A DNA stretch of 15,202 bases from Rhodoluna sp. (GTDB taxonomy: Bacteria > Actinomycetota > Actinomycetes > Actinomycetales > Microbacteriaceae). Below the pieces are notes generated by a model. That model had not been told where the DNA came from, searched no databases, and worked only from the letters and a program-made list of their open reading frames with translations. The DNA is taken from assembly GCA_016462375.1 (NCBI GenBank), contig JAEMTJ010000020.1, forward strand, positions 1 to 15,202. The letters are read 5' to 3'. Below are positions 6,725 through 12,492 of the stretch, piece after piece (the first letter of the stretch is position 1; each line of letters starts with the position of its first letter). The translations under genes were made by a program, and so were the position numbers.

Positions 6725-6767
6725 AGTAAAGGGGGACTTGACTTATTTAGTCAAGTGGTGCTTTACT
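6725..6767. promoter_or_regulatory. Symmetric divergent promoter / operator dyad
   Basis: The arms AGTAAAG (6725-6731) and ACTTGACT (6736-6743) mirror AGTCAAGT (6749-6756) and CTTTACT (6761-6767) about position 6746: 15 matched base pairs per arm, with only a 4-nt unmatched step and a 5-nt centre. On the plus strand it reads TTGACT (6738-6743), 18 nt, TTTACT (6762-6767). On the minus strand it reads the same, TTGACT (6754-6749), 18 nt, TTTACT (6730-6725). Each half would serve one divergent gene: DoxX-like on plus, HicB-like on minus. The dyad may also be an operator. Confidence 0.6.
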
Positions 6768-6821
6768 AGTAGGAGTCTAAACCTGACTCACTTATAAAAC
6801 AATCTTTATTGAAAGGTTCCA

Positions 6822-7229
6822 ATGAACATCTTTATCATCGTGGCGACATTCGTAGTTGCTGGTTTTACCGCTTTTGCATTCACCAAAGCTGGAATTGACA
6901 AGCTAAAGACATCAGATGCAGATCTGCTTGCTCGAGGCTGGGGCTGGGTCTCCAAGGTGCCTAAGGGCACAACTAAGTTCATCGGTCTAGCAGAGTTGCT
7001 AGGTGGTCTGGGTGTAATTCTTGCTCCAGTTGCGGTGACTGTTTTCAACTTTGACTGGGCATTGCCACTAGGTATTGCCGCTGCCGCAGGCCTTGCCCTA
7101 ATAATGGTTCTTGCAAACTTGGTTCACATCGTTCGCAAGGAATTCAAATACACATACAAGTCAGGCTTGATGCTTCTTGCTGTGACAGTTATTGCTACTG
7201 TGCTTTTGGCGTTATACCCAACAGCCTAA
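6822..7229 (+). CDS. DoxX-like family membrane protein
   Basis: A 135-residue protein with four hydrophobic segments (about 3-22, 52-74, 80-104, 113-132), the size and topology of the DoxX / DoxX-like family. The family-type pattern includes FTKAGIDKLK after TM1 and KFIGLAELLGGLGVILAP in TM2 (52-69). Family members are integral membrane proteins of loosely defined role, some linked to quinone/thiol redox chemistry and oxidative stress; nothing here specifies a substrate. ATG 6822 is preceded by GAAAGG (6811-6816) at 5-nt spacing. The leader begins within the symmetric promoter shared with the HicB-like gene. Its stop overlaps the stop of the convergent ECF S gene (7226-7229). Confidence 0.75.
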   Translation: MNIFIIVATFVVAGFTAFAFTKAGIDKLKTSDADLLARGWGWVSKVPKGTTKFIGLAELLGGLGVILAPVAVTVFNFDWALPLGIAAAAGLALIMVLANLVHIVRKEFKYTYKSGLMLLAVTVIATVLLALYPTA

Positions 7230-7990
7230 AGTTCTCTTCCTACGCCAGCCCTGATGGCTGCTCTTTTTAGAGTGGCGATCAGGGCTGTGCCAGTTAACAG
7301 AATTAGCATGCTTGTGGTTATTGCTCTGCCCATATCCCAAACTAGGCCACCAGTAACTATTTCGTATTGGATGAAGCGAGAGAGATTAGCTATGATTGCA
7401 TCTCCGGCGACGTAACTTAGTTGTGTTCCAGTTCCTGCAAGGTAGGGCCAGTTCCACATAGTCAGCAGGCCACCGTAGCTAAAGCTCGCAAAAACGGCAT
7501 ACCCAACTAGATATACTTTCTGCAGCCAGGCTCTCTTAGATCTAGGTATTAGTCCTGCACCAAGACCAACTAATGCTGCACCCATCATCTGGAAGGGTAA
7601 CCAAGGTCCAATGCCTCCAGTGAGCAAAGCTGAAACCAATATTGAGCACGCACCGAGAATGAAACCAAATCCACTGCCGAACACAAAAGCGCCAAGAATA
7701 ATCAAGAAGAAGGCTGTTTCGATTCCTGCTGTTCCTGCTCCAAGCAACCTGATTACTGCATTGAGTGCAATTAGTACACCGAGCAGCGCTAAGTGTTTAG
7801 AAGAGATATCTCCTGTTGCAAATTCAATTAGTACAAGAATCAAAACCAGAGGCATCAGCACAATAAATACTGTCTGTGCTAGCAAAGTTTCATTTTGCTC
7901 ACCGGTGCTGATGAATAAAGGCCAGGTGAAAATCAATAGGCTTGCAAGGCCAGCAACACCAACGCTTATTCTAGAAATCAACTTGTTCAT
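7226..7990 (-). CDS. ECF transporter S component (probable cobalamin specificity subunit)
   Basis: A 254-residue membrane protein with about six to seven hydrophobic segments. It shows the Gly/Ala-rich core found in S components: ALLGVLIALNAVIRLLG (68-84), then ETAFFLIILGAFVFGSGFGF (91-110), and GGIGPWLPFQMMGAALVGLG (125-144), followed by a basic loop (IPRSKRAW). S components bind the vitamin and topple in the membrane on the shared T/A module. The start (ATG 7990) overlaps the stop of the fused ATPase gene by 4 nt, so it is the last gene of the riboswitch-controlled operon. Cobalamin as substrate is inferred from the riboswitch and gene content, not from residues I can point to. Confidence 0.8.
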   Translation of the reverse strand: MNKLISRISVGVAGLASLLIFTWPLFISTGEQNETLLAQTVFIVLMPLVLILVLIEFATGDISSKHLALLGVLIALNAVIRLLGAGTAGIETAFFLIILGAFVFGSGFGFILGACSILVSALLTGGIGPWLPFQMMGAALVGLGAGLIPRSKRAWLQKVYLVGYAVFASFSYGGLLTMWNWPYLAGTGTQLSYVAGDAIIANLSRFIQYEIVTGGLVWDMGRAITTSMLILLTGTALIATLKRAAIRAGVGREL

Positions 7991-9582
7991 TTGAGTATCT
8001 GCCCAATAGTTATCAGCCCAGGTTCATTGGTAACTTCAGCTACTTGAGAAGCTAACTCCGAACCATGGCCTAAGACTTCCAGTGGACTAGAGTCTTGGAT
8101 AATCAAACCCTCTTTAAGAACTAAAACCCTGTCGGCAACCATGGCAACAAACTCAATGTCGTGGGTGGCTAGCAAGACTGAACGCTTTTCATCTCGCAGC
8201 AAATCAAGTTGGTTGGCTAATGCACGTTTAGCTGCATAGTCCAAACCTCGGGTCGGTTCATCAAGAATCAACACAGGAGCATCCTTAACCAGCTGCAAAG
8301 CGAGCACAAGAGAAAGCTGTTGCCCGGCGGAGAGATCTCTCGGGTGGATTGAGGTATCAATTCTTCCTGTTAGTTTCTGGAAGAGGTTCGCAGTTGTTCC
8401 TGCTGGAACTTTCGCAAAGGTATCCGATTCGTGTAACTCATCGGCTAGCGAATTTAGGAATAATAAGTCTGCAGCTCGCTGCGGAACCATCGTGGTAACC
8501 GCAAGGCGTTCTTGAACGCTCAGACTCTTTGGGTCTCCAGCGCTTGTTTTGACTCCTCCCGATGTTCTGGTTCCACTTCCTTGAATTGCCCAGCAGAGGC
8601 TAGTCTTACCTGAACCATTTTCACCCATCAACGCAGTGATCTGATTCCCAAACAAACGCAAGTTTGTTTTCTTGACTGCGGAAACTAAACCGAATGTTAC
8701 TTCAAGGTCAATAACTTCGCAGACGATGCCACTTGGTTGGTTAATAGTTTTTGGTTCGAATGCTGCAGGAGCTCTCTCCCAAAGCTGCTCTGCTTGCCGA
8801 GTAGAGATGGGCAATGGATTCCAACCTAGTTTTTGTCCAAGTTCGATGATTGGGGGAGCAAAGCGGGTGTCATTGAATTGCTCAGCAGGCTTTCCCTTTG
8901 TAACCAACCCATCCCCGTGAACAACTATTACCGAATCCACTGAACCGATGACTCTTGAGATGCGGTGTTCGGCTAGCAGAATGCTCACACCTTCTTCTTT
9001 AGCAAGTTTCTGCAGGAGGGTGAGAACCTCCGTTGCGCCTTGAAGATCAAGTGCAGAGGTGGGTTCATCTAAGAGCAATACCTTTGCACCGGCGATTAGG
9101 GCTGCAGCTATTGCTACACGTTGCTGCTGACCCCCCGACAGGGTTGCCAGTGGGCTGTCCAACATATCTTCAAGCCCAAGTAATCTGCTTAACCTTTGAA
9201 CATCTTTGGCAATCTGCTCTTTGCTGATTGCTAACTGTTCAGCACTATATACGATTTCGTCTAGGACTAGGTCTGCAACAAAGGCGCCTTCTGGCTGCTG
9301 GTTGACATAGCCAATGAGATGGGAAAATTCATGGGGTTCTGCCCCTAGTAAATCAACTCCATTGATTAGTAATTCACCGGTAATCACTCCGCCGGTGAAA
9401 TTTGGTGCTAGCCCATTGAGAGTTTGTAGGAAAGTTGACTTACCGCTGCCAGTTGGGCCACAGACCAAGACAAACTCACCTGCTTCGATCTTTAGATTAA
9501 CGCGATTGAGCTGCGGGTTTTCTGATTTCTGTTTGCCTTCAGCATTGAGGTAGCTAAAACTCAAGTTCTTGATTTCAATCAT
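7987..9582 (-). CDS. ECF transporter A component, two fused ATPase domains
   Basis: A 531-residue cytoplasmic protein made of two ABC nucleotide-binding domains in one chain, replacing the EcfA/EcfA' pair. NBD1: Walker A GPTGSGKST (42-50), signature LSGGQQQR (148-155), Walker B LLLDEPTSALD (169-179), switch His in LAEHR (H206). NBD2 (about 285-531): Walker A GENGSGKTS (320-328), a divergent signature LSAGQQLSL (417-425), Walker B LILDEPTRGLD (438-448), LATHD (H474). Both sites look catalytically competent. The GVxTxDLLF-like stretch NSLADEL (377-383) replaces the usual Q-loop follow-on in NBD2. It powers uptake with the T and S subunits; ATGA overlaps couple it to both neighbours (9579-9582, 7987-7990). 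Confidence 0.93.
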   Translation of the reverse strand: MIEIKNLSFSYLNAEGKQKSENPQLNRVNLKIEAGEFVLVCGPTGSGKSTFLQTLNGLAPNFTGGVITGELLINGVDLLGAEPHEFSHLIGYVNQQPEGAFVADLVLDEIVYSAEQLAISKEQIAKDVQRLSRLLGLEDMLDSPLATLSGGQQQRVAIAAALIAGAKVLLLDEPTSALDLQGATEVLTLLQKLAKEEGVSILLAEHRISRVIGSVDSVIVVHGDGLVTKGKPAEQFNDTRFAPPIIELGQKLGWNPLPISTRQAEQLWERAPAAFEPKTINQPSGIVCEVIDLEVTFGLVSAVKKTNLRLFGNQITALMGENGSGKTSLCWAIQGSGTRTSGGVKTSAGDPKSLSVQERLAVTTMVPQRAADLLFLNSLADELHESDTFAKVPAGTTANLFQKLTGRIDTSIHPRDLSAGQQLSLVLALQLVKDAPVLILDEPTRGLDYAAKRALANQLDLLRDEKRSVLLATHDIEFVAMVADRVLVLKEGLIIQDSSPLEVLGHGSELASQVAEVTNEPGLITIGQILK

Positions 9583-10562
9583 TTGCTAAACACCCCGCTA
9601 AATGCTGCTAGCAGAATGAGGGCACTAGAAATCACAATAAATAGATCTGCCAATTGCCAACGCTGAACGATGTACTTAGTTCTGGTAGTTCTGGTCGATG
9701 AAAGCTTTAAAGTAATGGCAGAAAAGACCAGACCCGCAAGAATTACCATCAAATCAACGTGTTGCTGCACGGGTGAAAATAGCAACATGGCAACCCCAAC
9801 GGTCAGCAGAGTCAGGGTAAGAAAAGTAGAGACTCTGGTTAGCAATAACTGAAGATGAGTTCGATTTCCCTTTCTACCAAAACCTCTAGCTGACATGCTT
9901 GCTGCTAGCTGCATCGACTGTTCAATGGTGTCCTCGAGGACGGGGATTATTATTCCTGTCAGTGCTTTGATTCCTTTGGAGTGGCCACGAAGCCCTCTAG
10001 CTCTTCTAACTTGTTTCAAGCTGGCAATTAACTGGGGGGCTAGGTTGATGGCAATTGATACCGCAGTTGCAATCTCATACAAAGCACCTGGGGTTGCTCT
10101 GAGCAATTTTCTTGGGTTGGCTAAAGAGTTAGCCATACCGATTGAGAGAATAATGGCTGCCAACCTAAAACCATCCACGAGGGCTGCCTGGATCGAAAGA
10201 AAAGAAACTGAACCAAGCAGATGCAAGGAATTGCCTATCCCCAGGTCAATCGATATGGAAGGAAGTGTAAGAAAAACATCTTGTGTTGCATCAGCAAGAT
10301 TGAAGATGACTCTAAAGATCACTCTTAGCAAGACAACAATTGCACCTAGAAAAAGGTAAAACCTTATAGACCTGGACCATGGAGCATTATCTCGGCATAG
10401 CCGAACTATAAACATTGCGCCTGCGGAGATTGCTATTAGTGCAACGAGGTTTGAGCTGAGCGATGCGCTCAAAGATAAGGCGAGACCAGCTAGCCACCAA
10501 GCACCCGGATGGGTTCTTGATGTTGAGAAAAAATGTGCTCGATTACTAGTTAGAACAGACAC
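9579..10562 (-). CDS. ECF transporter T component (CbiQ/EcfT family)
   Basis: A 327-residue membrane scaffold with several N-terminal hydrophobic segments, a long cytoplasmic helical region (about 180-232) and further segments at the C-terminus. The two coupling motifs that dock into the ATPases are present: RRARGLRG (186-193) and SMSARGFGRKG (222-232), each with the family Ala-Arg-Gly. It links the ATPases to the S component. The start is GTG (10562-10560), 17 nt inside the previous gene, and no better in-frame start lies just downstream. The stop overlaps the ATPase start by ATGA. The chain is longer than a minimal EcfT (about 260 aa), with extra hydrophobic segments after residue 240. Confidence 0.9.
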   Translation of the reverse strand: MSVLTSNRAHFFSTSRTHPGAWWLAGLALSLSASLSSNLVALIAISAGAMFIVRLCRDNAPWSRSIRFYLFLGAIVVLLRVIFRVIFNLADATQDVFLTLPSISIDLGIGNSLHLLGSVSFLSIQAALVDGFRLAAIILSIGMANSLANPRKLLRATPGALYEIATAVSIAINLAPQLIASLKQVRRARGLRGHSKGIKALTGIIIPVLEDTIEQSMQLAASMSARGFGRKGNRTHLQLLLTRVSTFLTLTLLTVGVAMLLFSPVQQHVDLMVILAGLVFSAITLKLSSTRTTRTKYIVQRWQLADLFIVISSALILLAAFSGVFSK

Positions 10563-11094
10563 TTGTTTGTGGATCTATGGTCGGTAAAGTTTCGAGGTTC
10601 TCGTCTGGATATCTAAATACCCAGGCTTCAGCACTACCGCAGGCAGGCTTATGACTTGAAGCTCCCCAGCTGCTGTATTGCCAAGAGCCTGATCCTGATC
10701 CCGCTACAAAATAAGCCCAACTGCCTACTCTTGAGTTTGGTGTGTCCATACATGATTCAACACTTTCATCCGGAAAGCCATTGATTCTGCAAACAAAGCC
10801 AACCGGATACTTTTGAGTTCCGGTAACGCTCAATTGTGCTGAAATCAGAAGATCCCAAGAAGTTTTAGTGAAGTTACTCACACATCTATCTATTGAAGGA
10901 ATGTCTTCTCTGGTTCCAAAATCGATTGTCAGACTGACCCCATCTTGACTACAGGTACCATCTACGAATGTGACCGCATCAATTTGTTTAGTGCCTGGAG
11001 TGCTGCCATCGGCTTGCAGAATGGTGTTTACTGCAAAGCCGATGGCAACAAGCGCCACCAGACCAATAAGACTCAGGCGAACAAAAAGGCGCAT
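10546..11094 (-). CDS. Membrane-anchored six-cysteine protein, transcobalamin C-domain-like
   Basis: A 182-residue protein with an N-terminal membrane anchor or signal (LSLIGLVALVAIGFAV, 7-22) and an exported domain containing six cysteines (C48, C71, C102, C115, C152, C180), enough for three disulfides. Conserved-looking segments are GFVCRINGFP (99-108), SWAYFVA (125-131), and GSWQYSSWGASSH (136-148) followed by GSAEAWVF (153-160). This Gly/Trp/Tyr beta pattern recalls the DUF4430-type domain that forms the C-terminal half of intrinsic factor and transcobalamin; that resemblance is my inference from pattern, not a search. It lies 4 nt after the alpha/alpha-repeat lipoprotein gene and overlaps the T gene by 17 nt. 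A likely role is capture of cobalamin outside the membrane together with the lipoprotein. Confidence 0.6.
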   Translation of the reverse strand: MRLFVRLSLIGLVALVAIGFAVNTILQADGSTPGTKQIDAVTFVDGTCSQDGVSLTIDFGTREDIPSIDRCVSNFTKTSWDLLISAQLSVTGTQKYPVGFVCRINGFPDESVESCMDTPNSRVGSWAYFVAGSGSGSWQYSSWGASSHKPACGSAEAWVFRYPDENLETLPTIDPQTSVCSN

Positions 11095-11098
11095 GAGT

Positions 11099-12055
11099 TT
11101 AGTTGGCTTTATTTTTCAACACATCGATAAAACTCAACTTTGAAAGTGCTAACAGTGATTGTGCTGAGCTAAAGAGATCTCCGGCTGGTTCAGTCCACGG
11201 TGCGCTGACCCCACCATCGGTTGGGCTGACTCTGGATTTTAGCCATTCACGTGAGGAGACCACATCAACATCCATAGCTGTTAGCGCCATGATTGCATAA
11301 GCGGAACCACTCACATCGACATCACCGTACGCACTCCAGTGAGTACCTTCTGTTTGGTTTGATGTCAACCAAGTTTTTGCCTTGCTTACTGCAAATTCTT
11401 TAGTCGCTTCAGCGGTGCTATCTGAAGTTCCAAGACTTGCCTTTATTGCCATAAGTGCAAAAGCTGTAACATCTGCTGCGGCAGAGCTCTGCGGATCTCC
11501 AGTGACATATTTATATCCACCATCTGTTTCAGAAAGTCCAGAGAGATGTAGCGCAACTTCATTGGCAAGTTCTTTTTTGTCTTCTGCCAGAAGAGCAAAA
11601 ATTACCCAAGAATAAACAAAGTTATTGCTGCCGGGCAGTGAACCAGAATCACCAACCCCGGCTGCGACATCAGCCGCAGCAGTTCTTACCGTGGCTTCAT
11701 CTGCAAAACCTAGAGCATGAGCTGTAAAGACATAAGTTGCCTTTAGGCCAACCGAGTCGAAGAGCTCTGTGTGTGATTTTGCCCAAGCAACTGCAATGGC
11801 TTGTTTATTTTTATCGTAACCGAGAGCGCTCAGTTGGGCCATGGCCTCGAGCGTAATGCCAGCTTCAGGCTTATCTGGCGTAAAGGCGTCCAGAAATTCA
11901 CCGCCGTTAAACTTGGCAAACACAAAATTGGATGTCTTTGGTATCGGATCAGATCCATAAGAGTTGCCTGAACATGAAGCTAGAAGCAGTGTTAGTGCGG
12001 TGAATATGGGAATTACAAATGCGAATCGGCGCATTCCGTTGGTAGTAGTTGACAT
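11099..12055 (-). CDS. Alpha/alpha-repeat lipoprotein, probable cobalamin-binding (transcobalamin N-domain-like)
   Basis: A 318-residue exported lipoprotein. The signal peptide ends in lipobox LASC with C28 as the lipidated cysteine, so it should be tethered to the outer face of the membrane. The mature part is helical with recurring Ala-rich helix pairs and Gly/Asp turns of the prenyltransferase/squalene-cyclase (alpha6/alpha6 toroid) type: TDGGYKYVTGD (177-187) followed by SSAAADVTAFALMAIKA (190-206), VSGSAYAIMALTAMD (248-262), then TDGGVSAPW (279-287) and SSAQSLLALSKL (296-307). Human B12 carriers use the same fold for their N-terminal domain. It is the first gene after the cobalamin riboswitch. 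ATG 12055 has AAAGGG 6-11 nt upstream. The repeat fold is a fairly secure reading; B12 binding is inferred from context. Confidence 0.75.
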   Translation of the reverse strand: MSTTTNGMRRFAFVIPIFTALTLLLASCSGNSYGSDPIPKTSNFVFAKFNGGEFLDAFTPDKPEAGITLEAMAQLSALGYDKNKQAIAVAWAKSHTELFDSVGLKATYVFTAHALGFADEATVRTAAADVAAGVGDSGSLPGSNNFVYSWVIFALLAEDKKELANEVALHLSGLSETDGGYKYVTGDPQSSAAADVTAFALMAIKASLGTSDSTAEATKEFAVSKAKTWLTSNQTEGTHWSAYGDVDVSGSAYAIMALTAMDVDVVSSREWLKSRVSPTDGGVSAPWTEPAGDLFSSAQSLLALSKLSFIDVLKNKAN

Positions 12056-12077
12056 CGCAACCCTTTCAGTAGGTGCG
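12056..12077 (-). promoter_or_regulatory. Putative RBS-sequestering hairpin of the B12 riboswitch
   Basis: In the minus-strand RNA, CGCACC (12077-12072) can pair with GGTTGCG (12062-12056, one bulge) around a 9-nt loop. The stem ends at the base before the ATG and takes up part of the Shine-Dalgarno GAAAGGG (12067-12061). This suits translational control by the upstream aptamer. Confidence 0.4.
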
Positions 12078-12147
12078 ATCCTTGTGCGATGACGGGCAAT
12101 TGCTGACCCGACTCCACCCGCAGACCACGACGGTTTTTATAGGAGTC

Positions 12148-12249
12148 ATTGCTTTAGGCAGGCGATCCGACTCATCTCTTATAAAGGTAAGAAACTCACG
12201 GTTGCGGGACAGTACTGGGTTTTCACCAGTTTCCCCTGCAAAAAGCAAC
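12148..12249 (-). promoter_or_regulatory. Cobalamin riboswitch aptamer
   Basis: The minus-strand RNA has the conserved cobalamin core. GGGGAAACTGGTGAAAACCC starts at 12236. It is followed by CAGTACTGTCCCGCAACCG and then, after a short variable part, by the B12 box GTCGGATCGCCTGCC (12171-12157). The stem ACTGG/CCAGT (12230-12214) closes the loop TGAAAAC. A closing P1 stem is available between GTTGCTTT (12249-12242) and AAAGCAAT (12155-12148). It lies about 95 nt upstream of the lipoprotein start and should switch the whole five-gene operon off when cobalamin is plentiful. The aptamer is compact (about 100 nt), lacking long peripheral arms. Downstream, hairpins at 12110-12147 and 12093-12110 may form the expression platform. 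Confidence 0.92.
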
Positions 12250-12250
12250 T

Positions 12251-12269
12251 AATGCTCAGTTCGAGCATT
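12251..12269 (-). other. 5' hairpin before the riboswitch aptamer
   Basis: AATGCTC-GAACT-GAGCATT is a perfect 7-bp stem with a 5-nt loop, directly before the aptamer and at the predicted transcript 5' end. It could stabilise the mRNA or belong to the riboswitch fold. Confidence 0.4.
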
Positions 12270-12274
12270 GACCC

Positions 12275-12280
12275 AGAGTA
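12275..12280 (-). promoter_or_regulatory. -10 element of the B12 operon
   Basis: TACTCT on the minus strand fits TAnnnT. A start about 7 nt downstream (near 12268) would place the 5' end exactly at the hairpin preceding the aptamer. No clear -35 at 17 nt. Confidence 0.4.
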
Positions 12281-12492
12281 GCATCTGCAACCCTAAAAAT
12301 AAGACAATTGCCCTGATTTCATTGGTATTTCAGTCATTTCAGCAAGTTTCAGAATTGTAAAGAAATGTAACGATTTACCCATATCCCCATATCAATTGTG
12401 GGTAGTTAGTTGTAGAGTTCTATCACCCAAGGAACTTGTGGGTTGCGAAGTGTATTCGCACCCGTGGGAACCGAAACAAACAAGGAGAAACA
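12281..12492 (+). promoter_or_regulatory. Promoter and leader region of the peptide-binding-protein gene
   Basis: No gene is seen here. A possible -10, TAGAGT, lies at 12413-12418, giving a leader of about 70 nt. The leader can form either hairpin A (ACCCAAG 12425-12431 with CTTGTGGGT 12435-12443) or hairpin B (GGGTTGCGAA 12440-12449 with TTCGCACCC 12455-12463, one bulge). Both use GGGT at 12440-12443, so they exclude one another. The Shine-Dalgarno AAGGAG (12482-12487) stays free in both. The AT-rich part 12281-12400 presumably carries upstream elements of both divergent promoters. Confidence 0.35.

Noticed and set aside
8672..9553. Plus-strand frames opposite the fused ATPase
   Set aside because: Shadows of an intact double-NBD gene with all motifs on the minus strand.
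12066..12248. 60-codon open frame on the minus strand
   Set aside because: It lies wholly within the cobalamin riboswitch; the conserved RNA core and B12 box explain the sequence.
12436..12492. N-terminal extension of the binding protein from an upstream in-frame ATG
   Set aside because: The added residues are Arg-rich, precede a normal signal peptide, and the strong Shine-Dalgarno points to 12493.
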